Positions 1 to 13,706 of a DNA stretch of 64,000 nucleotides are shown here, one piece after another. Made by a program: the position numbers and the translations under genes. Source of the DNA: Scenedesmus sp. ARA3 (lineage: Eukaryota; Chlorophyta; Chlorophyceae; Sphaeropleales; Scenedesmaceae); the NCBI GenBank assembly GCA_004335835.1, contig RWJK01000982.1, positions 138,529-202,528 on the forward strand. The letters are read 5' to 3'. Each line of letters starts with the position of its first letter. Positions within the stretch are counted from its first letter, which is position 1. The notes beneath the pieces were generated by a model. It worked only from the letters and a program-made list of their open reading frames with translations, was not told the DNA's origin and did no database searches.

Positions 1-2318
<2,318 letters not shown>

Positions 2319-3812
2319 TCACTGCGTCTCACCCTCCTGACCCTCTTCATCACTCTCACTCCCCTCACCCCCTCCGCTGCCGCCATCCCCACCCTGCTGC
2401 ACCGCAGCAGCAGCCGCCAGCACCGCCGCAGCACCCGCCGAGCCAGCTGCAGCAGCCTTTGCGAGCAGCGGCAGCATCGCGGGCTTATACCGCACCACGC
2501 CTCGCTCCCTAAACCACGCCAGCGCAGCATCAACCCTCGCAAACTCCCCGGCATTCACATACGCCCGCACCAGCACATACACCATCTTCTCATTTGGCCG
2601 CAGCCCCGCCCCTTCCATTGCAAACACAATCGCCTCAAGTTTGTCCACCCCTGCTCGGCCCTGGTCGCCCCAGCGCTTGACTGCTGCCAGCAGGGACTTC
2701 CATTTGAAAACAAGGCCCAGCTCATTTGGCCGCTGCATGGCTGACAGCAGCACCTCATGCGCGTCACAGCGCACAGCCATCTGCAGCAGCACACCACGCA
2801 CAGCAGAGCAGACATCAGCCAGTTGCTATGAGTCTGTACGTCAGCCAGCTGCTGTACATCAGCCAGTTGCTATGGTTGCATGATGGATGCAGCAGCAGAC
2901 ACAGCAGCAACCTCATGCACGTCGCAGCGCACAGCCATCTGCAGCATTGGGAAAGGGCAGAGCAGCACGGCAGCAGGACACATACGTCAGGGCTGCATGA
3001 TGGGTGGATGGATGCAGGAGCAGACACAGCAGCACCTCCTGCGCGTCGCAGCGCACAGCCATCTGTAGCAGCACACCACACACAGCAGCGTTGCCGTTGT
3101 TCATTAATGCCGTTGTTCATTACTAGCATGGTGTATTGTTTCATTCGCCGATCGCTTTGCTTGCCCGCTTACAAGCAAATATGCAATCACTCCGTCAGCA
3201 GCAGAGCACCAGGCTGCACATTGGTCTGTTGCTTGGTTGCATCAAGGGTACATGGACGCAGAAGCAGGCACAGCAGCACCTCAAGTCGCACAGTGCAGAG
3301 TAGGAAGCTGCTGCTGCTGTAAGCATGCACAGCTCGCGTCACCCACGTTGCCGTCTTTAATAACACAGCGTTGACATACCCCATTGTAACACGTGTTGTT
3401 AATAACAGTAACAGTAACAGGCCAGCGCCGCCTTACCATCACAAACGTCTTCACGAATGGGTCGCCCCAAGGCGCCATGTCGCCCCTTGCCACAGCCACG
3501 CTGCGCACAGCACCCAGTGCAGACAGCCCCAGCTGCGCATCGCGTGCAGTAGCTGCACTTGACAGCAGGTACTGCAGCGCAGCTGACTCTAACGTGCCCT
3601 GCCCGCAGCGCGACAGGATGGCTGCATGCAGCGCAGTGGGCTTGGCGTACTGCCGCTGCGTGTACCAGTCGCCTGCGCGCATGTGCAGTGCATGCAGCAG
3701 CAGGGGAAGCGTTCCTTTGTAAGCGAGCGAGCCTGGCACAGATTGTGGCCAGGAGCAGCAGCATGCTAAGCTGTTGCCCCCAGGCATTGCTGTGCTTGCA
3801 CAAAAACGAACC

Positions 3813-3864
<52 letters not shown>

Positions 3865-4693
3865 TTCGGCTGCAGCAGACAGCCGGCCAGTGCCGCCCGA
3901 CAGGTGAGCACGCTGCGTTGCAAGCTGCCTAGTGTGCGAACTCACCTGGCAAACACAACCAGCGCAGCCAGTGCAGCATGTGCATTAAGCGCTCACCTTC
4001 ACTATAGCGCTTAAAAGGCCGCAGCACAAAGCGCTGCCGCGGCACCACATAGCCCCCAACTTCATCCACAGCGTCCATCTGCTGCTGCTGCTGCTGCTGC
4101 TGCCACTGCTGCTGCTGTTGCTGCTCCTCCTCCCATGCAGCTGCTGCCTGCCGCTGCTGCAGCAGCCGCGAGCGGCCACCGTCAGGCGGTTGCTGCTGCT
4201 GCTGCCGGCTGTCTATGAACAAGCCTTGCCTGCTGCTTGCTGCCTGCTGTATGCTGAAGCTAGATGTGCTGCGGGTGCCATTGCCTATGCTGCTACAGGC
4301 TATGCTGCGTCTACTCGTGCTGCTGGTGCTACTGCAGCTAGCTTGCTGCTGCCGCAGCAGAGCACCAGGCTGCAGCAAAGCTGCTGTGATGGTGTGCTGC
4401 AGCTGCTGCTGCTGGATTACTGGCGCTACTACGGGTTTGCCAGGCAAGCTGTGCCATGCTAGGCACATTTGCTCGCTCGCCGCAACACTGCTAGTTCCTG
4501 AAGATACATTGCACCTGCATCTGCCGCGCCTGCCTATAAGATTTGCGCTGCTGCTGTTGCTGGTGGCTGCAACGACTGTCCTGCAGCTGCTGGGATGGGG
4601 GGTGCTGCTGCCCAGGCTTGTTGGCCATGGACATCCAACCATGCCAACCATGGTGCTGTTTGGAAGCAAGTTCGGCTTGCAGAGGCCTTTCAA
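2319..4693 (-). CDS. PPR-like (pentatricopeptide-type) protein, probably organellar
   Basis: Three exons: 4693-3946, 3672-3437, 2780-2319 (phases 1 and 0; 481 residues). The long N-terminal part is Ser/Gln-rich with Gln runs and no acidic bias, compatible with an organelle transit peptide. The central part contains YSEGERLMHMLHWLRWL and DWYTQRQYAKPTALHAAIL; the C-terminal exon has helical-pair repeats such as GLRPNEKMVYVLVRAYVNAG, resembling a PPR unit (G..P....Y..L...Y...G). It ends in an acidic Gly/Glu tail. Usual role of the family is organelle RNA binding; no editing or nuclease domain is seen. Only one to three repeat units are recognisable, so assignment is tentative. ATG at 4693 is the first in-frame start. 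Confidence 0.5.
2900..3300 (-). repeat. Exon-edge echoes of the PPR-like exon 3 acceptor
   Basis: The start of exon 3 with its acceptor (real junction at 2780) is copied upstream in the transcript at 2938 and 3062, with a more decayed copy around 3262-3300. Each copy keeps TGCAG or TACAG followed by ATGGCTGTGCGCTG. The copies also share flanking intron sequence, so the duplicated units are about 125-160 bp. Confidence 0.85.
3813..3864. repeat. (CAGG)n tetranucleotide tract
   Basis: About 13 uninterrupted copies of cagg in intron 1 of the PPR-like gene. Confidence 0.95.
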
Positions 4694-6660
4694 TTGCTTT
4701 GCTGACTGTCCAGTCCTGCTGCTGCCAGGCTAGCCAACGTGCTACTACTGCTTTCTATACCGAGATCTCAATTGCGGCACGAGCACGTTCAAAAGCGAAA
4801 GCGCATGGACTTGTAGTTCTTGAACATAGAAATGCAACCCAACAAGTTGTGCAAAATCACGGACTGGTGTGCTCGACTTCGCAGCAGTGTTGTGAGAAGC
4901 TGCAAACAGCTAAATTGACTGCACACAAAGCTTACAAATGTCGAGGTAGATAACCCGTGAGTTATTGCTGCGAGCTGTGGGAGATGGCTTGCTCCTGCCA
5001 GTGTTACAGCCGATTATCAATCGCAGGTCGGTCAGCCGCGTCACATCGGATTATCTTCAAGGTAAAGCATGTACGCCCTTGGTGACCGTGCAGCTCCAAT
5101 GGGCAATGATGCCATGATGGGCAGTACTGATCGCAGCAGTACTGGTCACTTGTAGGCCACTGCAGCTGGCCTCGCGACTACCACCGTTTGAAGTGCGCCT
5201 CACATACAACACTCACTTTCCTTTACCTTGATGAGCGAGACACGCTCAGCATCCGCCATGGGCCTGTACCAGGGACATCACAACTTGCGTATACATCAAC
5301 TTGATGTCAACGCAGATCCAGCTGTGGCAAGTGCAAGCCTTGACAGCCGTTGGTAGCTGTCGCTATGCACTGGACACTCCCTCAGGCTCATGCTGACTCA
5401 GCTTCGGAAGCAAGTGGCTTCAAGTGATTTTGCCAGCTGACACCCTGCATCCACTGCTGCAACGGCACAGCCTGGGCTAACAGCACAAAGATGATGCCAT
5501 AGCATGCGCTACATATACGCAAGCATGGTATTCAGCACTGACCGTCACTGCTGGGCCAGCAGAATTGTGCTGATCCTGCAACACATTGTCAACATGCATA
5601 CTTGCACGCACCAGCAGCCCAAGTTTCATGCACAAGATGCATAGAGGCCCTGCTATCCTGTCAATAGAGCTAATGAGCTGACAAGGCTTCTGGCTATAGA
5701 CACCGCGTTATCATGCATGTACCTGGCAACACACAAATGACCTGCAACCCCATCATGACTAGTAAATTGTGCTCGTGCAATGATGATCACTGTCGCGCGG
5801 ACACAGAGCAAATCTGCGCAGACAGTTGAAGCCATGTTTGGAGCACCTGCCGCAACGCGCAGCCGCAGGCGCTCTGCTGCATGGGATAACCAAACCCTGA
5901 CAGAGATTCCAAAGGGCCGTTGTAAACAGTCACATCTCAGACGCCAGTTCAGCAGCACGCAGGTCAGAACAAGCAGCACACAGAACAGGACAATGGCCAG
6001 CTGGCCGCCATCACAAGAGCTGCTGCAGTGCTAGCAGCCATAGCAGCACAGACCTGACAGCCGAAAAGTTTGTTTGAGGTCCTCACCCAGCACCAGATAC
6101 AGCTTAAACAATCACGCCGCCTGCGCTTGCGCACAGGCTTCCAGCATGTGACACGGCAGCTGCAAGGCTCCACCACCTTCCACGGCACAATTGTGCATGC
6201 CCAGCTCTCAACCGTTGTGTTGCTCACAGCACAGTTGACTGGGTGGCCGACGCGACTTCCGTGCACAAATGCAGCACTGCAGCCATGCTGGCGGCAGGTC
6301 AAAGCAGGGCACCTGCACATCCAGCCATAATCCCCCACACTATGAGAATCTACAAATGCAGCACTGCAGCCATGCTGGCAGCAGGTCAAAAGCAGAGCAC
6401 CTGCACACCCAGCCATAAGCCCCCACACTATGAGAATGTACAAGTACACCAGGGTTTGCTCGCTACTGCCACCAAGTCAGTCGTGGGTGTCCATAGCTAC
6501 ATCACAGCACACCAGCCATTTGCCAGCAACAAACAAGCACAGTCGCCACGCTCGGCACACCTGGAGCATCTGGAAAGACACACAAACATGGACTCAACTG
6601 TTGAATCAATCGCCTGGACCGCACTGCTAGCTAAGCTCTCAAAATCCTCGCCTCATGCTC
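4694..6660. other. Intergenic, no gene recognised
   Basis: Spacer between the PPR-like gene start and the GH32 stop. Open frames here are short and show no family resemblance. It contains an 88-bp tandem duplication (6264-6440). Confidence 0.5.
6264..6440. repeat. Tandem duplication, 88-bp unit, two copies
   Basis: Copies start at 6264 and 6352 and share caaatgcagcactgcagcca through cactatgagaat, with a few substitutions. It lies in the 3' flank of the GH32 gene and does not copy a coding exon that I can identify. Confidence 0.85.
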
Positions 6661-7815
6661 TCAAGCTACCTCCACAGGCACAGCAGCAGTATGCCTGGGA
6701 GATAGCGCAGCAGCCTCTGCCTCTCCCAAAGGCATCTGCACAGACATAGACAGCTCAGCCACAGGCAGCACCACTGCTGCTGCCGCAGAGGCAACAGCAG
6801 CAGCCTCTGCGGCAACCAGGCCCTGCAGCATCTGCGCTGCTGCAGTAGCAGCAGCCGGCACCATAGCCTCCAGCTCCTGCTGCTGCTGCCGTGCTACTGC
6901 AGCACCAGGCAACCACATGCTGCTCATCTGCCACACCGAGGCACCCAGCAGCTGCGCAGGCCCCTCCCCAAAGCACACCAGCTGAAGCGCCCCGCACGTG
7001 CCAGAAGCTGCAGCATCTGCTGTCAGCGCTGCCATGCTTGCTGCCAGCTCCGCTGCTGGCTGGATGTGGTCCAGCGGGTGCTCATCTCCACGGTACACAC
7101 GCGTGCCGAGCGCCTGCCCACCGGCAAACACCTCCACGCAGCTGCCATCAATCAACACGCGCAGCGTCACCTCCGCCGGCACATCGGCCTGCTGCTGCTG
7201 CTCCTGCTGCTGCTCCTGCTGCTGCATCTTGCTGCTAGCACTGTTTCCATTGCAAGCCTCGTCAGCAGGAGCGCCGCGCAGCAGAGCGCCGCCGCAGCGG
7301 AGTGGCACGCCACTGGCTGCTGCTGCTGCTGCTGCCGCTGCCGCCTCTGCTGCTGCTTCTTCGGGTGAGGGCCCTGGCAGGCGCTTGAAGGCAGGTGTGG
7401 GCACAGGCATGGCTGCTACTGCCTCGAGTGTCGCCAGGTCAGTGGAGTGGATGACCTGCGTGAAAATGCAGCCAACACAGGTTGCAGCAAATCGTCTCGT
7501 TTCAGGCAAACGTCAGACTTCTATGGAGAGGCAAGCGACTGACAAAGCCAGCTGTTGCTGAACACACAGCTACTAGTGCAGTACTCTGCTATGGTACAGG
7601 TTCAAAGCAGGCACCAGCTATGGACACGGTGCACTACTTCAGAGCTAGCCAGCAGCTTGACGTAAGCACGCAGCCGCATATCACCTGCAGTGTGTCAGTG
7701 GCCCAGCAGTAGGCGATGCCAGCACCAGCAGCACCAGCCAGCCCCTCAAACGGCTGCAGCAGCAGCACCACAGACTCCGCCTCTCCGCGAGCCAGGGTGA
7801 GCTCCACATCCACAT

Positions 7816-7859
<44 letters not shown>

Positions 7860-10800
7860 CCAAGCTGCATGGGCACACCAGGTAGCAGTGCCAGTGGCGC
7901 CTCAAACGCATCAGCATCACCCAGTGATTTCGTGCATGCTGCTTCACCATCTGCCGCATGCTTGCCGACGTGCCAGGCGCCGCGCTGCTGCCGCAGCGCT
8001 GACAGCTCTGGCAGCGGCTGCTGCAGCAGGCGGCTGCCGTCTGGTGATAGGTACAGCACGCGCGGCACGCACAGGCAGCAGGCGCTGTCGTAGGCGCCTG
8101 CTGGCCGCAGCTGCTGCTTCTCCTGCATCCAAGCCCACAGCACAGTGCGGCCCTGCAGCAGCATAGCGATCGAGGGATTGTGCAGGATTGGCAAAGCGAA
8201 ACACACAGAATGAGGTGAAGGATGCACAGAGGGGGGCGAGGTGCAGTGGGGTGGCTGCTGCAAGGTGTCGCTGCATGCTGTGGACGCCAAGCGCGCTGCT
8301 GCTGCCGTAGCCATGCACTTGGCTGATTCTTCCTGACTTTGCCCAACACAACCACCAGCTGCAGGCATCATGACCACACGGACTATCTGTTGCAGTCTGT
8401 TGCTTACGATACGATACAAAAAGATCTGCCATGTCACACAGCGATAGTACCTCTCGCACCTGGTCATCGGTCAGCACATTTAGCCCGTACAGGATGTCGC
8501 CCAGGTCTAACCGCTGCTGCTATTCAGCTACTTCCCAGCTAGATATGTTTACTCAACGTGTTGACAGACCACTACTGGCCATGAATGCTGTGCACCGCTC
8601 GCACCTGGTCATCGGTCAGCACATTTGGAGCATACAGGATGTCGCCCAGGTCCAGCCGCTGCGGCCCAGCAGCAGCAGCCAGCTCAAACCTGCCGCCCGC
8701 ATAGCTGCCCAGGTAGGCCAGCGGCACGTTCACGCAGTAGTCGGGGGACACACACAGCATGTGGCGGCTGACGGGCTGAAGGTTGTTGCTGTTGCCGTTG
8801 CTGCGGCGGTTGCTGATGCCGTTGCTGTGGCTGTTGCTGTGGCCGTTGCTGTGGCCGTTGCCGTTGCTGTGGCCGTTGCTGTAGCCGTTGCTGTAGCCGT
8901 TGCTGTAGCTGTTGCTGCTGCTGTTGCTGTGGCCGTTGCTGTGCAATGCAACGTAGCCGTTTGTAACGAAGCCACTGCTGTGGCCGTTGGCAGCAGCACT
9001 TGCTGCTGCTGCTGCTGCTGCTGGCGGCGTGCTGCTGAGCTGTGCCATGATGGGGCACTCCCACATCGTGTGCATGGCGGCAGGCGGCGACTCGCAGAGT
9101 GGGCCAACGTACTGCCAGCCTGCAGGATCAATGAAGCGGCAGCAGCAGCAGCAGCAGTTTTACTCACGTCAGGCACGCTGTTCAGTGGAGCAAAGCTCTT
9201 GAAAGCGCAAAGCACTTCTGTGTACTCCGTGCCCCTCCTGCAGGCCAGCTGCACCAACGGCTTGTCGCTTGTGGCTGTGTCCCCAGCCCCACCTTGGCGC
9301 AGGTCCCTGCTCCTGTACACCAGCACGGCGCCGCAGCGCTCCTTGACGCCCGCGCCCACCATCACGTACCACCAGAGACTGCTGGCGCTGGGCCGCTCCA
9401 AAGTAAAGAAAGGCTGCACCCTGCCTAACACAGTGCCGGCACTCCTCCCCAGACACAGATGGCCCGCTCCGCCCGTACAATCGCAACGAATGCTTGGCGG
9501 GAGGTTGTAGATAGCATTGCACCTACCTTGCCGCAGGTCCCCGCTCCTGTACACCAGCGCGGTGCCGCACGTCTCCTTCACGCCCGCGCCTACCATCACA
9601 TACCACCAGGGGCTGCTGGCGCTGGGCCGTTCTAGAATAAACGGGTCCCGCCAGCCACTGAGGGCCATGTCTGCTGGCGGCTGCGGCAGGAACTGCCCTG
9701 GCAGCTTGACCCACTCCTTGAGCTCGGGGTCGGCTGCGTTTGGGCGGCGGGGAGGAGTGGCAGCATGATGCAGTACCGTGAGACAGGCATGCTCAGAAAA
9801 GGGTTGTGGGGGGCAGGGGCGGGATCTGGTCTGAAGCGCTCGACCCGTTCCTGAAGCTTTCGGGCCTGCTCAGCGCGGAGCATGAATGGGGCTGTGGTAG
9901 CATGGATATGCAACAAGCGATATGCTGCTGCTGCGGTGTGAGACAGGGATGCTTTGAGGTAAGAAAGCAAACGCGGTTTGCAGAAGTTGTCAGGGCAGAA
10001 AGTGGCGTAGGATGCACCAGCCGCATTGAGCGTGGTCAACGCCTGGTCTGGTTGGGTGGAATGCGCCAGCGCGCTCTGGCAAGACATTTTCTAAAGGCAA
10101 GAGATATGGAGCCCTACCCCTCATGCCTGCATGCCGCTGCGCTGCTAGTTGCTGCCTGCCCACCTGGGTCGGCTGCGACTGCCAGCAGCTGCGCCTCATG
10201 CTGGTGGCTGCCTCCAGGCTCCATCTCTTCTGGTGTCTTGCGGATGACCTGGCAGGCCAGCAGGCAGCGCCAGCAGGCAGCACCACAGCAGCGGTTTCGC
10301 GGTGGAGATGTGAAAACAGAGATAGGGGACCTAGTAGGCAAGCTTGCATGCCTTGGCTACTCCCTTAGCATGCCAGAGACCGGTGCCTGCAATGCTCTGA
10401 ATGTGCGACAGACCGACACACAAGGGTTCAGCAGCAAAACTACTACACATGTATGAGGTCAGTATGACAAGATGCAGCAGCAGTTCTGGCGTTACATGCA
10501 CCACTGCCAGCTCACCCCTGTGTAGAGGATGCTGGGCACGCCACGCTCAGTGTTTGTGATGAAGACAACCGCAGCATGATGCAGCAGCGAATGTTGCAGC
10601 AATTCGTTTCGTATTGGTACTCTCACTCACCCCTGTGTAGAGGATGCTGGGCACGCCATTCTCATCGACAGTGGCGCAGCCGGAGAAGCAGCCGTGCCTG
10701 TCCAGGCCGCCTGGGCTGGGCTCCAGCGCCACTGGCTGCGGCTGCCACTGCACCAGGTCCTTGCTGGTGGCGTGGCCCTGCAGGAAAGGCAAATGGGCAC

Positions 10801-12377
10801 GCAAGACACTGTGGATAGCGCAGCATGTTGACTGCAGTTGCCACTGCACCAGGTCCTTGCTGATGGCGTGGCCCTGCAGCAAAGGCAGATGGGCAGGCAT
10901 GACACTGCTACATAGCGCAGCATGCGACTTTGCACAAAACGTATGCAGCTGCCACTGCACCAGGTCCCTGCTGGTGGCGTGGCCCTGCAGGAACGGCAAA
11001 TGGGCAGGCAACACACTGTTGGAAAGCACAGCATGCCGACTGTGCACAAGACGTTTGCGGCTGCCACTGCACCAGGTCCTTGCTGTTGGCGTGCCCCTGC
11101 AGGAAAGGCAAATGGGCACGCAAGACACTGTGGATAGCGCAGCATGCCGACTGCACAAGACGTACGCAGCTGCCACTGCACCAGGTCCCTGTTGGTGGCA
11201 TGGCCCTGCAGGAAAGGCAAATGGCCAGGCAAGAGATTGTTGAATAGCGCAGCATGCCGACTGTGCTCAAGACGTATGCGGCTGCCACTGGGCCAGGTCC
11301 TTGCTGGTGGCGTGGCCCTGCAGGAAAACATTGCAGGTCCGCTGAGTTCACTAGCACATGATGCATAATCACAGTGTGTCCACAACACGCGTGCCTGAAG
11401 CGCAAAAACACCAAGACTGAAGGGTTGCGTGGGGGCATTTTGCTGGAGTAATGGCTGAGAGTGGCACTGCGTGACGTGCACACCAGTGGCATGCTGCTGC
11501 CTGGAGGACAGGACATGCTTGCAGGATGGTCAGCATTGCACCAGGATCTGCCCGCTACGACACCAGCTGGCACGCTGCATGGTGTTTGGTGCATGTGACT
11601 GTTTTGATGTGATGTCTGTCAGTCAGCCTTGCTGATGTTTTGCTGACTCTGTGCCTGCTGGTTGACATGCGCGGCTGAACCTGTGCATCAGCACAGTGCT
11701 TCTGCCTGCGCATAATAGGATTTCCTGCAAGTGGCTTGCAAGCTGTGCAGGTGCTGCTCACCCAGCCTAAGCCCCAGCTCCACTCTGAGCTGTTGGGCAC
11801 ATTCTGCCAGAACAGGTGGTAGGTGCCGTTGTGCAGCAGCGGTCCTGCAAGCAGCACAGCAAGACACAGATCGTTCAACATTGTTGTTCAGCATTCGAAT
11901 ATTACGCATGGCAGCGGGCTTGATACTGGTAGCATTTGCAGGAAGGGTGCAAGGGCTGCGACTTCTGCAACGATCTTCCTTAGGCTGCTGCAAGCTTATG
12001 GCGTTGAGTATGAACTCAAACGCAAAGTAACAGTGCAGCCCTGCAGCCCTGCAAGTATCCTTGCTGCGTCAGCATGGCAAGCTATTACCCGCCCGACGGA
12101 CACAGCATGCAGCGCAATATACTGCTGACTGCAGCAGCTCAAATGCTGTTTGCTGCCGCAGAGATAGGCTGCAAACCGCAGAGCCGTGCCATGCTGCATG
12201 CCATGGTGCATCTGCATGTGTCCAGCTGCATGTGTTGTGCTGTTGCTGCGCACCGTTGGGGTCATTAATCCAGCCACGGGGAGCAGTAGGAGCAAGATGG
12301 AAGATGGGCCTTGCCACCCTGGGCTCCACTTTCACGCGAGCAAGCGGTGCTGCAAAGCTCGCAAGCAAGGCCACCAT
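6661..12377 (-). CDS. GH32 beta-fructofuranosidase / acid invertase-like
   Basis: Hydrolyses terminal non-reducing beta-fructosides (sucrose or fructans). Eight exons: 12377-12254, 11844-11762, 10777-10631, 10248-10164, 9733-9527, 9119-8605, 8152-7685, 7455-6661; all phases agree (807 residues). The catalytic triad of the family is present: nucleophile Asp in GWINDPNG (split by intron 1), transition-state Asp in GWRDPF (exon 5), acid/base Glu in MWECP (exon 6). Other family blocks are [43 protein letters not shown], and the beta-sandwich motif [16 protein letters not shown]. Oddities: an Asn/Gly/His/Ser repeat inside the catalytic region (exon 6, minisatellite 8770-8990), a Ser run (exon 7) and Ala/Gln-rich C-terminal insertions. 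The frame stays open upstream to an ATG at 12575, so the N-terminus and targeting are unsettled; no clear signal peptide. Confidence 0.93.
8449..8520 (-). repeat. Exon-edge echo of GH32 exon 6 donor
   Basis: Copy of 8598-8665 (last ~60 coding bases of exon 6 plus donor GTGCGAG), including ctggtcatcggtcagcacat, placed downstream of the real donor in intron 6. About 85-90% identical by eye. Confidence 0.9.
9285..9415 (-). repeat. Duplicated GH32 exon 5 (3' half), possible alternative exon 5b
   Basis: Copy of 9527-9648 within intron 5. It still encodes [18 protein letters not shown] and [10 protein letters not shown] in an open frame, followed by a GTGGGG donor. An acceptor-like TTAG at 9430 would splice it in frame (phase 1 on both sides), but it lacks the WRDP segment. 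Real exon 5 joins exon 6 perfectly without it. Confidence 0.85.
10512..10550 (-). repeat. Exon-edge echo of GH32 exon 3 donor
   Basis: Copy of the last ~30 coding bases of exon 3 and its donor (real 10625-10660), containing cccctgtgtagaggatgctg. Confidence 0.9.
10838..11325 (-). repeat. Five-copy acceptor echo array of GH32 exon 3
   Basis: The first ~36 coding bases of exon 3 (encoding [12 protein letters not shown]) with the preceding TTTCCTGCAG-like acceptor are repeated five times in intron 2 at about 10838, 10948, 11061, 11174 and 11281, upstream of the real copy at 10741-10777. Spacing is 97-113 bp and the spacer (gcgcagcatgc...) is shared too, so this is a ~110-bp tandem array that includes the splice site. 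Confidence 0.95.
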
Positions 12378-13706
12378 GTTGTGCTGCTGCTGGCTCCAAG
12401 CGACAGCAAGTTGCTGCCTGCTGCTGTTTGCAGACAGTATAGTGACGCCTGGGTCTGAAGTAAGGCAATAAGCGGGAGTTGGCAGGTTGCTGGTTGATGT
12501 GCCGACTCTTGCAGGACAACAGCCAGTCCTTGGATGGTTGGCACCACCTGCAGTTGAGCGAAAGGCAGCAGACATGAGTCAGCATGGGCTTGCAAGACAT
12601 GCTAAGGGGAAACTGCGCCACACCGCCAGCAAAACATTCTTGTGAAAGTACACGATTGCTGTGCAGGCTGTCCAGCAGTGCAACCCAACGAATAAACAGA
12701 ACAGAGCAGCAGCTTGCCCTCACCCGAACTTTGTCAACAAAGCAAAAGCTCGTCGCCTACGTCCGTAATTATCACTGCTTACATCAACGTCACGAACCAC
12801 TTACTGGCCGCAATTGCAGCGAGCCCTCATTTTGAACTCGTCGGGCCGGCAGAAGAGTGGGTCCAAGGTGCCTTCAAACCGCAAGGGTTGTGCCTTCCAT
12901 GTCTGTCTGGATTTGTTGCCTAGGTTGTACCTTGAGCATATCAGTACTCATTTGCTGTAGTTCTGGTTGCATCGTGCGTTCTCGGGCCCTAGGTTCTGTG
13001 CACGCTGCGGTCACTCATGGCGGGGACCTTGGCTGTGTCACTCGCTCGATCCAGGTGCCTGCATGAACGATGATCCTGCACCAGAGGTTTTTGTGGTAAC
13101 CGAGGCTGCTGCCATAGCAGGTGGGCTTGTTCTTCATGCCTTGCATGCAGTGGTCCCCCAAGCAGTAGAACTGCACTGCAACCACGAGTTCCGCATCGTA
13201 TGCTGTCTGCATGCTTTGCAGGACCTCACCGACACCCTCCTGCGTCAGCATTCACCTCTGACAGCTGCAGCACCCAGCCTGCTGGCATCAGCTCAAGTCA
13301 CAAGCGCACCAGTGCAGCAGTACGCAGCCTGCTGCCAACCTCTGGCCTGGTGCCCCAGCAGCAGCAGCTGCACAGCGTGTGGGCGCCGCATCAGCCATAC
13401 CATGACGCAACAGCAACATCAGCTTCAGGGTTGATCTTCTCAGCGAAGCAGAGCAGCCACAGGCGGCCACTGTTTGCACCTAGTGCCTCAGCACACAACC
13501 CCACACTACCTCTCTACCACATCAACGCCACCAAAAGCAGCCGCAGCAATCATTGCTGCTGCTGCTCAAACTGCTGGGGCCTCCTGCTATCAACCACTAG
13601 CAGCAGCAGTTCAAACAGCAGCTGCTTCCCAGCAGGAGGCCCCGCACAAATTCTAGGCCTTTTCAACTGCTTCAGCAGCAGCAGCAGCAGCAGTACTTTT
13701 GCTAGC
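12378..13706. other. Divergent intergenic region between GH32 and OPT genes
   Basis: About 1.3 kb separating two head-to-head starts, presumably holding both promoters. An in-frame upstream ORF reaches 12575 on the GH32 side and 13200 on the OPT side; both N-terminal extensions are Ser/Gln-rich and unconvincing. No clear TATA element or conserved motif was seen. Confidence 0.5.

Noticed and set aside
8431..9510. Plus-strand 359-residue open frame rich in Val/Ala
   Set aside because: It is the complement of the Asn/Gly/His/Ser minisatellite in GH32 exon 6; the minus strand has conserved catalytic motifs and consistent splice phases.
10547..11594. Long minus-strand frames reading through the GH32 exon 3 array as a repeat protein
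   Set aside because: The frames are interrupted by different stops in different copies, and the real exon 3 joins exon 2 and exon 4 exactly; the array is intronic.
13200..13706. N-terminal extension of the OPT protein to the ATG at 13200
   Set aside because: The extension is Ser/Gln/His-rich low-complexity sequence with no family counterpart; ATG 13707 directly precedes the first conserved helix. Not excluded.
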